Positions 16,547 to 25,977 are shown, counted from the stretch's first letter. The stretch: DNA of 64,000 bases from Streptomyces showdoensis (GCF_039535475.1 NZ_BAAAXG010000028.1:124001-188000); one strand, 5' to 3'. Program-made: numbers and translations. Notes: a model not told the origin generated them from the letters alone.

Positions 16547-17260
16547 TCAGGCCAGGCCGGCCACCAGGTCCGCCACGCTGCGGCGGCGGCCGGTGTAGAA
16601 CGGGATCTCCTCGCGGACGTGCATCCGCGCCTCGGAGGCCCGCAGGTGGCGCATCAGGTCGACGATGCGGTGCAGCTCGTCGGCCTCGAAGGCCAGGATC
16701 CACTCGTAGTCGCCGAGCGAGAACGAGGCGACCGTGTTGGCCCGCACGTCCGGGAAGCCGCGGGCCATCTTGCCGTGGTCGGCGAGCATCCGGCGGCGGT
16801 CCTCGTCCGGCAGCAGGTACCAGTCGTAGGAGCGCACGAAGGGGTAGACCGAGACGTAGTCGCGCGGGGTCTCGTCGGCCAGGAAGGCCGGGATGTGCGA
16901 CTTGTTGAACTCGGCCGGGCGGTGCAGCGCCATGTTCGACCAGACCGGCTCCAGGGCGCGGCCCAGGCGGGTGCGGCGGAAGAGGTTGTACGCCTCCTGG
17001 AGCTCGTCGCTCGTCTCGGCGTGCCACCAGATCATGACGTCGGCGTCGGCGCGCAGACCGGAGAGGTCGTACGTGCCGCGGATCGTGATGTCCTTGGCGG
17101 CGAGCTGGTCGAACAGCTCCTGGACCTCGTCGGCGTAGCCGGCGCGGTCCTCGGGAAGGTTGTCGCGCAGCTTGAAGACGGACCACAGGGTGTAGCGGAT
17201 GACCTCGTTGAGGTCCTTCGCCTTCTTACCGGCGTTCGGGATCTTTTCGGGCGCACTCAT
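16547..17260 (-). CDS. hemQ: Coproheme decarboxylase HemQ (chlorite-dismutase family)
   Basis: This 237-aa protein performs the last step of the coproporphyrin-dependent heme route, decarboxylating coproheme III to heme b with peroxide. Conserved blocks are [39 protein letters not shown] (containing the catalytic Tyr), [17 protein letters not shown] (with the proximal His) and [13 protein letters not shown]. It lies directly downstream of hemG on the same strand with a 17-bp gap, so the two probably form an operon and act in sequence. Confidence 0.96.
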   Translation of the reverse strand: MSAPEKIPNAGKKAKDLNEVIRYTLWSVFKLRDNLPEDRAGYADEVQELFDQLAAKDITIRGTYDLSGLRADADVMIWWHAETSDELQEAYNLFRRTRLGRALEPVWSNMALHRPAEFNKSHIPAFLADETPRDYVSVYPFVRSYDWYLLPDEDRRRMLADHGKMARGFPDVRANTVASFSLGDYEWILAFEADELHRIVDLMRHLRASEARMHVREEIPFYTGRRRSVADLVAGLA

Positions 17261-17277
17261 ACGCCTATTCTCGCCCG

Positions 17278-18738
17278 TCACGAAGAGTGCCCGGCACCAG
17301 GGTCGCCCGTTTCGGACGTGGCGATGATCTCGTCCGCCGCACGCCGGCCCGAGGCGATGCACGCGGGGATGCCGACGCCCTCGTACGCGGCGCCCGCGAG
17401 GTGCAGTCCGGGCAGCCCCGCGACGGCGGCGCGGATCCGGGCGACCCGGTCGAGATGGCCCACCGGGTACTGCGGCAGGCCGCCGGTCCAGCGGGTCACG
17501 GTGGAGGCCACCGGCCGGGCGGCGAGGCCGGTGGCGGCGCCGAGGTCCTTCAGGGAGACGTCGACCAGGTCGGCGTCCTCGCGGTGCACCTGCTCCTCCT
17601 CGCCGTGCCGGCCGACGGAGGTGCGCAGCACGAAGAGCTCGGGCGCGGCCTCGGCGACCCAGGCCCACTTCCGGCTGGAGAAGGTGGAGGCCTTGATCGT
17701 GTGCCCGTCGACGGGCGGGACCAGGAAGCCCGAACCGGGCAGGTCGGGGAGGTCCGCGCGTCGGAAGGCGAGGGTGACCAGGGCCATCGAGGCGTACTCG
17801 ACGGCCGCGAGCTCGGCCGAGGCGCCGGGCGCGGTGTCGGCGAGCAGCGCGGCGGCGGGCCCGGCGGGGGTGGCGAGGACGACGGCCTCGGGGGTGAGGA
17901 CCCGCTCGGGGGTGACGACCTGCCAGCCGTGCGGGCCGGTGCGGCGCAGCGCGGTGACCGGGGTGCCGGTGAGGATCTCGCCGCCGGCGGCGCGGATCGC
18001 GTCGGCGACGGCGCCGGGCAGGGTGCCGACGCCGCCGCGGATCCCGGCGAAGGCCGCGCCGCCGAGTCCGGTGGCGGCGCCCGCCGCGTCGGCCGGGGTG
18101 GCGGCGCCGGCCCGCTGGACGGCGCGGACGGCCGCGGCGAGCGTGGGGTGGCTGCGCGCGGCGTCGAAGAGGGCGGGGACGGCCGCCTTCATGGAGATGC
18201 GGTAGGCGTCGCCCGCGTAGACCCCGCCGAGGAGGGGCTCGACGAGCCGGTCGACGACCTCGTGGCCCATGCGCTCGGCGACGTACGCGCCGATGGCGAC
18301 GTCCTCGCCGATCCCGGTCGGCGGGAGCTCCGCGTCGCGGGCGATCCGGCGGACGCCCTCCGCGGAGAGCAGCCCCTCGACGGCCCGGCCGTCGGCGGGG
18401 ACGCCCATGACGTGCCCCTTGGGCATGGGGGTCAGCTCGCCGCGGGACCAGACGGAGGCGGTGGTGGTGGCGGGGGCCTGGAGCCGGTCGGCGAGGCCCA
18501 CCCGCTCCGCCAGCGCGAGGGCCTCGGGGCGGCGGGCGAGCAGCGACTCGGCGCCGAGGTCGACCGGGGCGCCGGCGATCTCCCCGGCGAGCAGCTTGCC
18601 GCCGAGCCGGCCGTCCGCTTCGAGGAGGGTGACTCTCGCGCCCGCGGTGACGAGGCGGTGGGCTGCGGCGAGGCCGGCGATGCCGCCTCCGACGACGACG
18701 ACGTCCGGTCCGCCCGGGGGCTGCGCGTTCGCGTTCAT
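17278..18738 (-). CDS. hemG: Protoporphyrinogen/coproporphyrinogen III oxidase (HemY-type flavoprotein)
   Basis: This 486-aa FAD enzyme has an N-terminal GxGxxG dinucleotide fold ([16 protein letters not shown]) and the [27 protein letters not shown] block of HemY/CgoX oxidases. The C-terminal FAD contact is [25 protein letters not shown]. Because it is paired with hemQ, its substrate is most likely coproporphyrinogen III, which it oxidises to coproporphyrin III at the membrane face. The ATG at 18738 is the family start. A DUF4349 lipoprotein gene is divergent from it across 138 bp. Confidence 0.95.
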   Translation of the reverse strand: MNANAQPPGGPDVVVVGGGIAGLAAAHRLVTAGARVTLLEADGRLGGKLLAGEIAGAPVDLGAESLLARRPEALALAERVGLADRLQAPATTTASVWSRGELTPMPKGHVMGVPADGRAVEGLLSAEGVRRIARDAELPPTGIGEDVAIGAYVAERMGHEVVDRLVEPLLGGVYAGDAYRISMKAAVPALFDAARSHPTLAAAVRAVQRAGAATPADAAGAATGLGGAAFAGIRGGVGTLPGAVADAIRAAGGEILTGTPVTALRRTGPHGWQVVTPERVLTPEAVVLATPAGPAAALLADTAPGASAELAAVEYASMALVTLAFRRADLPDLPGSGFLVPPVDGHTIKASTFSSRKWAWVAEAAPELFVLRTSVGRHGEEEQVHREDADLVDVSLKDLGAATGLAARPVASTVTRWTGGLPQYPVGHLDRVARIRAAVAGLPGLHLAGAAYEGVGIPACIASGRRAADEIIATSETGDPGAGHSS

Positions 18739-18876
18739 GGGACCACTCTCTCAAATCGCCCACGCGCCCCCGTTCCGAGGCCGGACCGTGACCGCTTCGC
18801 TATCCCGGGACCGCAACCCGCCGCGCGGGCCCCGCGTCCAACCGGCATCAGTCACCACGACCTTGGGGGGTCACGT

Positions 18877-19938
18877 ATGCGGGGTTCGAGAAGAGCGGTC
18901 GCCGCCGTGCTGCTGGCGGGCGGTCTGTTCCTGACCGGCTGCGCCGGATCGGGCGGGTCGGACACCATGGCCGCCGACGCGAAGTCGGACGCGGGCGCGG
19001 ACAAGCCCGCCTACGCCGCCTCCGGGCCGGCCGGCGCGAACGGGTCCGAGAAGGCGCCCGACGCCAAGCCGGGCACCCGGGCGCCGGTCCAGGCCCCGCA
19101 GCACGTGATCCGGACCGCCGAGATCTACGTCGAGGTCGAGGACGCGACGAAGGCACTGGCCACGGCCCGGCGGGTGACGGCGGGCGCGGGCGGCCACGTC
19201 GAGAACGAGACGACCGAGCGGATGGACGAGTCCCATGTGAACTCGCGGGTCGTGCTCCGGGTCCCGCAGGAGCGGTACGACTCCGTCCTCGCCGAACTGG
19301 CGGGCACGGGCAAGCTGTTGTCGCGCAAGGCGGACGCCAAGGACGTCACCGGCCAGGTGGTGGACGTGGAGAGCCGGATCGCCACCCAGCGGGCGAGCGT
19401 GGCGCGGGTGCGGGCCCTGATGGAGAAGGCCACCCGGCTGGGCGACGTGGTCACCCTGGAGGGGGAGCTGAGCCGCCGCCAGGCGGACCTGGAGTCGCTG
19501 CTCGCCCAGCAGGCCGCGCTGAAGGACAGCACGACGCTGGCGACGATCACCCTCCAGCTGTCGGAACCGGAGTCGGCCACGGCCGAGGACGAGGACCGGC
19601 CCGGCTTCCTGGAGGCGCTGGGCGGCGGCTGGGACGCGCTGGTCGGGGCGATCGCCTGGACGCTGGTGGTGCTCGCGGCGCTCGCGCCGTGGCTGGCGCT
19701 GCTCGTCCTGGGGTACGCGGTGTGGCGGTGGGTGGTCCGGCCGCGGCTGCCGCGGCGCACCCGGCGTCCGGAGCCGGAGGCCCGGCCCTGGACGGCCGGC
19801 GTGGAACGGCTCGCCACCGGCGTGCCCGTTCCCGCGGCGCGCGCCGACGAGCCGGCCGAGGCGTCCGGCGAGGAGTCCGGCGAGGAGTCCGGCGAGGCGC
19901 CGGTCGACGGCTCCCGCGCCGGGGGGAACGCCCCGTAA
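18877..19938 (+). CDS. DUF4349 membrane-anchored lipoprotein
   Basis: This 353-aa protein has a lipobox (LAGGLFLTGCAG), a disordered Ala/Gly/Lys linker, then the DUF4349 domain (HVIRTAEIYVEVEDATKALATARRVTAGAGGHVENE). A coiled-coil stretch follows (RVRALMEKATRLGDVVTLEGELSRRQADLESLLAQQAAL), then one TM helix (LVGAIAWTLVVLAALAPWLALLVLGY) and a basic, then acidic, cytoplasmic tail with ESGEESGEE repeats. The function of DUF4349 is unknown. Membrane topology resembles a tethered sensor or envelope scaffold. GGGGGG precedes the ATG by 6 nt. It is divergent from hemG. Confidence 0.88.
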   Translation: MRGSRRAVAAVLLAGGLFLTGCAGSGGSDTMAADAKSDAGADKPAYAASGPAGANGSEKAPDAKPGTRAPVQAPQHVIRTAEIYVEVEDATKALATARRVTAGAGGHVENETTERMDESHVNSRVVLRVPQERYDSVLAELAGTGKLLSRKADAKDVTGQVVDVESRIATQRASVARVRALMEKATRLGDVVTLEGELSRRQADLESLLAQQAALKDSTTLATITLQLSEPESATAEDEDRPGFLEALGGGWDALVGAIAWTLVVLAALAPWLALLVLGYAVWRWVVRPRLPRRTRRPEPEARPWTAGVERLATGVPVPAARADEPAEASGEESGEESGEAPVDGSRAGGNAP

Positions 19939-19964
19939 CCCCCGTCCCGTCGTAGCGTGTTCGT

Positions 19965-21338
19965 ATGACGGAACGACTGGTGGTCATCGGCGGTGACGCG
20001 GCGGGCATGTCCGCCGCGTCCCAGGCACGCAGGCTCAAGGGGCCCGGGGAGCTGGAGATCGTCGCCTTCGAGCGGGGGCACTTCAGCTCCTACTCGGCCT
20101 GCGGCATCCCCTACTGGGTCGGCGGCGACGTCGCCGCCCGGGACGAGCTGATCGCCCGGAGCCCGGAGGAGCACCGGGCCCGGGACATCGACCTGCGGAT
20201 GCGCACCGAGGTGACCGCGCTCGACCTGGACCGGCAGCGGGTGCGCAGCCGGGACCTGGAGTCGGGCGCCGAGGAGTGGACCGGCTTCGACAAGCTGGTG
20301 ATCGCGACCGGCGCCCGGCCGCTGCGCCCGCCGCTGCCGGGCATCGACGCGCCGGGCGTGCACGGGGTGCAGAACCTGGACGACGGGCAGGCGCTGCTCG
20401 ACTCGCTGGGGCTGGCGCGGGGCCGCCGGGCGGTGGTCGTGGGCGCCGGGTACATCGGCGTGGAGATGGCGGAGGCGCTGCTCGGCCGTGGCTTCGAGGT
20501 GACGGTCCTCAACCGGGGCGAGCAGCCGATGGCGACGCTCGACCCGGACATGGGGCGCCTGGTGCACGCGGCGATGGACGGGCTCGGCATCACCACGGTG
20601 GGCTCCTCGCCGGTGACCAAGATCCTGACCGGTGCGGACGGGCGGGTCCGCGTGGTGGCGACCGAGGCGGGCGAGTACCCGGCGGACGTGGTGGTGCTCG
20701 GCACCGGGGTGGTGCCGGAGACCTCGCTGGCGCGGGCGGCGGGGCTGCCGCTGGGCGTGTACGACGGTCTGCTGACGGACCTGTCGATGCGGGTGCGCGG
20801 GCACGGGAACATCTGGGCGGGCGGTGACTGCGTGGAGGTCCTGGACCTGGTGTCGGGCCGGGAGCGGCACGTCCCGCTGGGCACCCACGCCAACAAGCAC
20901 GGCCAGGTCATCGGCTCCAACGTGGGCGGCGGCTACGCGACCTTCCCCGGGGTGGTCGGCACCGCGGTGTCGAAGGTCTGCGACCTGGAGATCGCCAGGA
21001 CCGGGCTGCGGGAGAAGGACGCCCGGGCGGTGGGCCTGCAGTACGTGACCGTGACGATCGAGTCGACGAGCCGGGCGGGCTACTACCCGGGGGCGGCCCT
21101 CATGACGGTGAAGATGCTGGCCGAGCGGCGCACCGGGCGGCTGCTCGGGGTGCAGATCGTGGGCCGGGAGGGCGCCGCGAAGCGGGTGGACATCGCCGCG
21201 GTGGCGCTCACCGCGGGGATGACGGTCGAGGCGATGACGGCGCTGGACCTGGGGTACGCGCCGCCGTTCTCGCCAGTGTGGGACCCGGTCCTGGTGGCGG
21301 CCCGCAAGGCGGTGGCCGCCGTGCGGGCGGCGGGCTGA
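19965..21338 (+). CDS. FAD-dependent oxidoreductase, CoA-disulfide reductase / NADH oxidase-like
   Basis: This 457-aa flavoprotein belongs to the single-cysteine pyridine-nucleotide disulfide reductase group. FAD fold VVIGGDAAGMSAASQA is at residues 6-21, the redox Cys46 lies in SSYSACGIPYW, the NAD fold is AVVVGAGYIGVEMAEALL, and GNIWAGGDCVEV is the second FAD contact. The C-terminal dimerisation domain is complete. Members reduce CoA or bacillithiol-like disulfides, or oxygen. Actinobacteria use mycothiol, so the physiological substrate is uncertain. TAGCGT (19953-19958) suggests a leaderless transcript. A 16-bp-stem terminator follows. Confidence 0.9.
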   Translation: MTERLVVIGGDAAGMSAASQARRLKGPGELEIVAFERGHFSSYSACGIPYWVGGDVAARDELIARSPEEHRARDIDLRMRTEVTALDLDRQRVRSRDLESGAEEWTGFDKLVIATGARPLRPPLPGIDAPGVHGVQNLDDGQALLDSLGLARGRRAVVVGAGYIGVEMAEALLGRGFEVTVLNRGEQPMATLDPDMGRLVHAAMDGLGITTVGSSPVTKILTGADGRVRVVATEAGEYPADVVVLGTGVVPETSLARAAGLPLGVYDGLLTDLSMRVRGHGNIWAGGDCVEVLDLVSGRERHVPLGTHANKHGQVIGSNVGGGYATFPGVVGTAVSKVCDLEIARTGLREKDARAVGLQYVTVTIESTSRAGYYPGAALMTVKMLAERRTGRLLGVQIVGREGAAKRVDIAAVALTAGMTVEAMTALDLGYAPPFSPVWDPVLVAARKAVAAVRAAG

Positions 21339-21345
21339 ACCACGC

Positions 21346-21387
21346 CCGCCCGGGCCGCCCCTCGCGGTGCGGGGGCGGCCCGGGCGG
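21346..21387. terminator. Strong terminator hairpin between convergent genes
   Basis: A 16-bp GC-only stem (21346-21361 pairing with 21372-21387) with a 10-nt loop lies 8 bp after the oxidoreductase stop, and can also terminate hemE coming from the other side. Confidence 0.85.
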
Positions 21388-21419
21388 TGCCGGCCGATCG
21401 GACGGCCGCGCGCCGCGCC

Positions 21420-21486
21420 GGCCGGTGCCGGTCAGACGGACGGCCGGGCTCGGTACGGCCCGTGCGGGCCGGTGCCGGTCAGACGG
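21420..21486. repeat. 20-bp direct repeat at the 3' end of hemE
   Basis: GGCCGGTGCCGGTCAGACGG occurs at 21420-21439 and again at 21467-21486, 47 bp apart. The second copy covers the last codons and stop of hemE. A decayed third copy lies near 21384. It looks like a local duplication of the gene end. Confidence 0.7.
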
Positions 21487-22555
21487 CCGTGCGGGTGTGC
21501 ACGTAGTCGACGAGCCGGGTCAGGGCGTCCGGGTCCATGGCCGGCATGACGCCGTGGCCCAGGTTGAAGACGTGCCCCTCCAGGTCCTTCGCGGCGGCGA
21601 GGACCTCGTCCGTCTTGGCCTCCACGACCTCGCGCGAGGCGAAGAGCACGGCGGGGTCGAGGTTGCCCTGGAGCGCCTTGCCGGGGCCGACCCGGCGGGC
21701 GGCCTCGTCGAGCGGGACGCGCCAGTCGACGCCCACCACGTCCGCGCCCGCCTCGCCCATGAGGCCGAGCAGCTCGCCCGTCCCCACGCCGAAGTGGATG
21801 CGCGGGACGCCGTACGAGGCGACCGCGTCGAACACCTTCACCGAGGCCGGCATGACCGAGCGGCGGTAGTCGGCGGGGGCCAGCGCGCCCACCCAGGAGT
21901 CGAAGAGCTGGACGGCGGAGGCGCCGGCCTCGATCTGGACCTTGAGGAAGGCCGAGGTGATCTCGGCGAGGCGGTCGAGCAGGTCGGCCCACAGCTGCGG
22001 GTCGCCGTACATGAGCGCCTTGGTGTGCTCGTGGCTGCGCGACGGGCCGCCCTCCACGAGGTAGCTCGCGAGGGTGAACGGCGCACCGGCGAAACCGATG
22101 AGCGGGGTGGCGCCGAGCTCGCCGGTGAGCATCCCGATGGCCTCGGTGACGTAGTGCACGTCCTCGGGGGTCAGGTCGCGCAGCCGGGCCAGGTCGGCGC
22201 GGGTGCGGATCGGGTCGGCGACGACCGGGCCCACCCCCGGCTTGATGTCGAGGTCGATGCCGATGGCCTTCAGCGGGACGACGATGTCGCTGAAGTAGAT
22301 GGCGGCGTCGACCTTGTGGCGGCGCACGGGCTGCAGGGTGATCTCGGTGACCAGCTCGGGCCGCATGCACGACTCGAGCATGGGGATGCCCTCGCGGACC
22401 TTGAGGTACTCGGGCAGCGACCGCCCGGCCTGCCGCATGAACCAGACCGGCGTGTGCGGCACGGCCTCGCGGCGGCACGCCTTCAGGAACGCGGAGTCGT
22501 ACGTCTGCGGCTGGTGCTTCGTCTGCTGGCCCTTCGGGCTGTCAATGGCGCTCAC
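21479..22555 (-). CDS. hemE: Uroporphyrinogen decarboxylase HemE
   Basis: This 358-aa enzyme converts uroporphyrinogen III to coproporphyrinogen III, feeding the hemG/hemQ steps encoded nearby. Signature blocks are [17 protein letters not shown] (substrate-binding arginines), [13 protein letters not shown] (catalytic Asp), [17 protein letters not shown] and [15 protein letters not shown] chose the GTG at 22555 as it opens the usual Streptomyces N-terminus ([22 protein letters not shown]). The open frame extends further without similarity. It is divergent from the DUF3000 gene with a 91-bp gap. Confidence 0.96.
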   Translation of the reverse strand: MSAIDSPKGQQTKHQPQTYDSAFLKACRREAVPHTPVWFMRQAGRSLPEYLKVREGIPMLESCMRPELVTEITLQPVRRHKVDAAIYFSDIVVPLKAIGIDLDIKPGVGPVVADPIRTRADLARLRDLTPEDVHYVTEAIGMLTGELGATPLIGFAGAPFTLASYLVEGGPSRSHEHTKALMYGDPQLWADLLDRLAEITSAFLKVQIEAGASAVQLFDSWVGALAPADYRRSVMPASVKVFDAVASYGVPRIHFGVGTGELLGLMGEAGADVVGVDWRVPLDEAARRVGPGKALQGNLDPAVLFASREVVEAKTDEVLAAAKDLEGHVFNLGHGVMPAMDPDALTRLVDYVHTRTAV

Positions 22556-22646
22556 GCCCAGAATCTTCGCATGTGGCGAGAAGCCGCTCGCCCGGCCCGG
22601 GTGTCCCTCCCTGCGCACGGGCCCCGTTCCGCCTACTCTTCCCCGC

Positions 22647-23351
22647 ATGGCTGCGGCTCAGGGACATTTTTCCGATCATTCCGACGGCAATCGAGGGACG
22701 GAGAAGACGGCGGGCGACAGGGTGGACCCCACGGAGACGAACCCGGTGCCCCCCGCCTTCGGGCGGGCGGTCGAGGGGCTGCGCGCGGTCCGGCTGCGGC
22801 CGGAGATCGAGGTCGATCCGACCCGGCCGCCGCAGCGGCTCGCCCCCTACGCGTACGCCCTGGAGGCGGCCGTGGTGGACGGCGAGGACGACCTCGCGGA
22901 CGGGCGGCTGGTGCTGCTGCACGACCCGGCCGGGCACGAGGCCTGGAAGGGCACGTTCCGGCTGGTGACGCTGGTCAGGGCCGAGCTGGAGCCGGAGATG
23001 GCCGCCGACCCGCTGCTGCCGGAGGTCTGCTGGTCCTGGCTGACGGGGGCCTTCGAGGCGCGCGGTCTGGCGTACGGGGAGGCGAGCGGGACCGTCACGA
23101 TGGCGGGCTCGCACTACTTCGGGGGGCTGGCGGAGCGCCGGCCCGCGACCCAGATCGAGATCCGGGCCTCGTGGACGCCGCAGGAGGGGCCGGCCGGGGT
23201 GCCGGACACCGGCGCCCACCTGGCGGCCTGGTGCGATCTGCTCTGCCAGATCGCCGGGCTGCCGCCGTCGTCGGCCGATCCGGGGGCGGGGACGACGTCG
23301 GGCGCGGGGGTCGTCTCGCTGCCCCAGCGGCGGGGACCGCAGCAGCCGTAG
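22647..23351 (+). CDS. DUF3000 domain-containing protein
   Basis: This 234-aa actinobacterial protein has the DUF3000 core ([35 protein letters not shown]), a [13 protein letters not shown] segment, [14 protein letters not shown] and EIRASWTP. The function is unknown. The N-terminal ~35 residues are hydrophilic and variable, and the last ~20 residues are low-complexity. The ATG at 22647 follows TACTCT (22634-22639), a likely -10, so the transcript may be leaderless. hemE is divergent, and a two-component-type regulator follows 261 bp downstream. Confidence 0.88.
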   Translation: MAAAQGHFSDHSDGNRGTEKTAGDRVDPTETNPVPPAFGRAVEGLRAVRLRPEIEVDPTRPPQRLAPYAYALEAAVVDGEDDLADGRLVLLHDPAGHEAWKGTFRLVTLVRAELEPEMAADPLLPEVCWSWLTGAFEARGLAYGEASGTVTMAGSHYFGGLAERRPATQIEIRASWTPQEGPAGVPDTGAHLAAWCDLLCQIAGLPPSSADPGAGTTSGAGVVSLPQRRGPQQP

Positions 23352-23612
23352 CCGTCCGAAGCCATCCGAAGCCGTGGGGACCCGTTCGTAACGTCGATTT
23401 CCGGACAGATGCGGCCGCGGAGCGCGTACGGCTCGTACGATGATCGATCACGCGTCCGAATTGCCCCAATTATTACTCACCAAATCGTGATCTTTCCCTA
23501 AAGGCGGGCGGCCCAGCTGCCGAAGGAGTCAGTGACCCTTCACAGCACGGGTTCGCCCCCCGGCTTCTTCCCCGAGCCGGCTCCGTCCCGCACCCCCTTT
23601 CCAGGAGGCCTG

Positions 23613-24278
23613 GTGTCCGTTCTCCTCGAGCAGCCCGCAAGCCTGGTCGCCTACCGCCCGAACAAGCCGACGGCCATGGTCGTCGTGGCCGACCCGCGCG
23701 TCCGCTCCACCGTCACCCGCCACCTGTGGGCGCTCGGAGTGCGCGACGTCATCGAGGCGTCGTCCATCGCGGAGGCCCGTCCCCGCGTCGGCAACCCGCG
23801 CGACATCTGCGTGGCCGACGTCCACCTCCCGGACGGCAGCGGACTCACCCTGCTGTCCGAGACCCGCGCGGCGGGCTGGCCCAACGGCCTCGCCCTGTCC
23901 GCCGCCGACGACATCGGCGCCGTGCGCAACGCCCTGGCCGGCGGAGTCAAGGGCTATGTCGTCACCGGTACGCGCACCAACATCGGTCACCCCACCCGCC
24001 CCGGCGCCGCCCCCATCGGCTCCGCGGCCGCCCGCCTCGGCCACCGCCGCCCCCCGGGTGCCCCGAGCCACCCGGGCGGCTACCGCGAGCTCTCCGGCCG
24101 TGAGGTCGAGGTGCTCCGGCTGGTGGCCGAGGGCCAGTCCAACAAGGCGATCGGCGTCTCCATGGGCCTGTCGGCCCTCACCGTGAAGAGCCACCTCGCC
24201 CGCATCGCCCGCAAGCTGGGCACCGGCGACCGGGCCGGCATGGTCGCCGTGGCCCTGCGCACCGGGATCATCCACTGA
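23613..24278 (+). CDS. Orphan LuxR-type response regulator
   Basis: This 221-aa protein has a receiver-like domain (TAMVVVADPRVRSTVTRHLWALG) with a conserved phospho-acceptor Asp in VADVHLPDGSG and the Lys in GGVKGYV. Only one acidic residue occupies the usual DD pair, which may weaken metal binding. A ~45-residue Pro/Arg linker leads to a LuxR HTH (YRELSGREVEVLRLVAEGQSNKAIGVSMGLSALTVKSHLARIARKLG). No sensor kinase is adjacent. I prefer GTG 23613 (AGGAGG at 23603-23608) to an in-frame GTG at 23532, which also has AAGGAG upstream. Streptomyces homologues as I recall them start at the SVLLEQPASLVAY segment. RNase D follows. Confidence 0.88.
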   Translation: MSVLLEQPASLVAYRPNKPTAMVVVADPRVRSTVTRHLWALGVRDVIEASSIAEARPRVGNPRDICVADVHLPDGSGLTLLSETRAAGWPNGLALSAADDIGAVRNALAGGVKGYVVTGTRTNIGHPTRPGAAPIGSAAARLGHRRPPGAPSHPGGYRELSGREVEVLRLVAEGQSNKAIGVSMGLSALTVKSHLARIARKLGTGDRAGMVAVALRTGIIH

Positions 24279-24417
24279 GCACGTCGACCCCCTGAGGGCC
24301 GACAGGGTCGACACACGACCGGCACCTGTCGACGGAACGTTCCCTCCGCTGCGACCACACCGGTCGTTCCGGCCGTTCCGTCGGCGGGTGCTTGCCATTC
24401 GCAGATACCCTTGACAG

Positions 24418-25701
24418 GTGACCGACGCCCAAGACACCGCAAGCGACACAGCGCTGCGAACCACCGGGGGCGCCCCCTCGGACGACGACGTCCCTGCGAA
24501 TGGGCTGCCGATCCCGTTGCTCGAACCCCGCGAGGGCATTCCGCCCGTCGTGGCGACCGACGAGGCCCTCGCCGAGGTGGTCGCCGCCTTCGCCGCCGGC
24601 CGCGGCCCCGTGGCCGTGGACGCCGAGCGCGCCTCCGGCTACCGCTACGGGCAGCGCGCCTACCTCGTCCAGCTCCGCCGCGAGGGCGCGGGCAGCGCGC
24701 TGATCGACCCGGTCGGCTGCCCGGACCTGTCCTCCCTCGGCGAGGCGCTGGCCGGCACCGAATGGATCCTGCACGCCGCGACCCAGGACCTGCCGTGCCT
24801 GCGGGACATAGGCATGGTGCCGACGCGGCTCTTCGACACCGAGCTCGCCGGAAGGCTCGCGGGCTTCCCCCGGGTCGGCCTCGGCGCGATGGTCGAGTCC
24901 GTCCTCGGGTACGCCCTGGAGAAGGGCCACTCCGCGGTCGACTGGTCCACCCGCCCGCTGCCCGAGCCCTGGCTGCGCTACGCCGCGCTCGACGTGGAGC
25001 TCCTCGTCGACCTGCGCGACGCGCTGGAGAAGGAGCTCGACCGGCAGGGGAAGCTGGGCTGGGCGCTGGAGGAGTTCGAGGCCATCGCCTCGGCCCCGCC
25101 GGCCCCGCCGCGCAAGGACCCCTGGCGCCGCACCTCCGGCATGCACAAGGTGCGCAGGCGCCGCCAGATGGCGGTGGTCCGCGAGCTGTGGACGGCCCGC
25201 GACAAGATCGCGCAGCGGCGTGACGTCTCCCCCGGCAAGGTGCTGAGCGACTCGGCGATCGTCGAGGCCGCCCTCGCGCTGCCGCCGAACGCGGGCGCCC
25301 TGTCGGCGCTGCCCGGCTACGGCCAGCGGATGGGCAAGCGCCAGCTGGAGCAGTGGCAGGCCGCCGTGGACCGGGCGAAGGCCCTGCCCGAGTCGGAGCT
25401 GCCGCAGCCCGGTCAGCCGGTGGCGGGGCCGCCCCCGCCGCGCGCCTGGGCCGACAAGGACCCGGCCGCCGCGGCCCGGCTCTCCGCGGCGCGCGCCGCG
25501 GTGTCGGCGCTCGCGGAGGAGCTGAACCTGCCGCAGGAGAACCTGATCACCCCGGACACGGTCCGCCGGGTCTGCTGGGAGCCGCCGGCCCCGGTCACCC
25601 CGGACGCCGTCGCCGCCGCCCTCACCGGCCACGGCGCCCGCCCGTGGCAGGTCGGCCTGGTGACCCCGCTCCTGGTCACCGCCCTGGCGGCGAAGGCCTG
25701 A
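24418..25701 (+). CDS. rnd: Ribonuclease D family 3'-5' exonuclease with HRDC domain
   Basis: This 427-aa DEDDy exonuclease likely trims the 3' ends of tRNA and other stable RNAs. Exo I is VAVDAERASGYRYGQRAYL (Asp, Glu), Exo II is LHAATQDLPCLRDIG (Asp), and Exo III is WLRYAALDVELLVDL (Tyr, Asp). An HRDC domain follows around residues 230-310 (ARDKIAQRRDVSPGKVLSDSAI, then LPGYGQRMGKRQ), with a C-terminal ~120-residue extension common in actinobacteria. TACCCT (24406-24411) 6 nt before the GTG suggests a leaderless mRNA. A tandem repeat and a very strong hairpin lie just after the stop. Confidence 0.93.
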   Translation: MTDAQDTASDTALRTTGGAPSDDDVPANGLPIPLLEPREGIPPVVATDEALAEVVAAFAAGRGPVAVDAERASGYRYGQRAYLVQLRREGAGSALIDPVGCPDLSSLGEALAGTEWILHAATQDLPCLRDIGMVPTRLFDTELAGRLAGFPRVGLGAMVESVLGYALEKGHSAVDWSTRPLPEPWLRYAALDVELLVDLRDALEKELDRQGKLGWALEEFEAIASAPPAPPRKDPWRRTSGMHKVRRRRQMAVVRELWTARDKIAQRRDVSPGKVLSDSAIVEAALALPPNAGALSALPGYGQRMGKRQLEQWQAAVDRAKALPESELPQPGQPVAGPPPPRAWADKDPAAAARLSAARAAVSALAEELNLPQENLITPDTVRRVCWEPPAPVTPDAVAAALTGHGARPWQVGLVTPLLVTALAAKA

Positions 25702-25708
25702 CCAGGAC

Positions 25709-25802
25709 GTACGGACCTGACGTAGTACGGATGTGACGTCGTACGGATGTGAGCTCGTACGGATGAGTCCGTACGGACGCGAGCTCGTACGGACGTGACG
25801 GA
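25709..25802 (+). repeat. 16-bp tandem repeat array (six GTACGGA units)
   Basis: GTACGGA occurs at 25709, 25725, 25741, 25757, 25771 and 25787, a 16-bp period broken once (14 bp). Units read GTACGGATGTGACGTC and close variants. The last unit forms the foot of the terminator stem. Confidence 0.85.
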
Positions 25803-25838
25803 GCCCCCGGATCCCGGTCCGGGGGCTCCGTCGCGTCC
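25791..25838. terminator. 21-bp-stem terminator downstream of RNase D
   Basis: Positions 25791-25811 pair with 25818-25838 over 21 bp with one G-T wobble and a 6-nt loop (TCCCGG). The distal 12 bp are the perfect arms GGAGCCCCCGGA / TCCGGGGGCTCC. It is one of the strongest hairpins in the window and separates rnd from fadAB. Confidence 0.9.
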
Positions 25839-25965
25839 GGAGCCGGATCACGGGGCGGGAGTCCGGCCGCGACCCTCTCGGGGGGCGGCCCTCCGGGTGT
25901 GACCTTCGCCGCTTGGGGCGGGGGGACTGGGCAGTCTGGTTACCCGCAAGTAGCATGGGGGGAGC

Positions 25966-25977
25966 AAGCGCGCGCTT
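25966..25977. promoter_or_regulatory. Palindrome downstream of the fadAB -10, possible TetR-type operator
   Basis: The perfect 12-bp palindrome AAGCGCGCGCTT lies 10 bp after the TAGCAT -10 candidate of fadAB. The location fits repression of a beta-oxidation operon by a TetR-type fatty-acyl-CoA regulator. The regulator itself is not in the window. Confidence 0.4.

Noticed and set aside
23440..23520. GATCACG/CGTGATC inverted pair before the response regulator
   Set aside because: The arms are short and ~35 bp apart; the AT-rich stretch is more simply a promoter region.
25709..25802. CRISPR array
   Set aside because: The unit is 16 bp with no unique spacers between repeats, so it is a tandem repeat and not a CRISPR.
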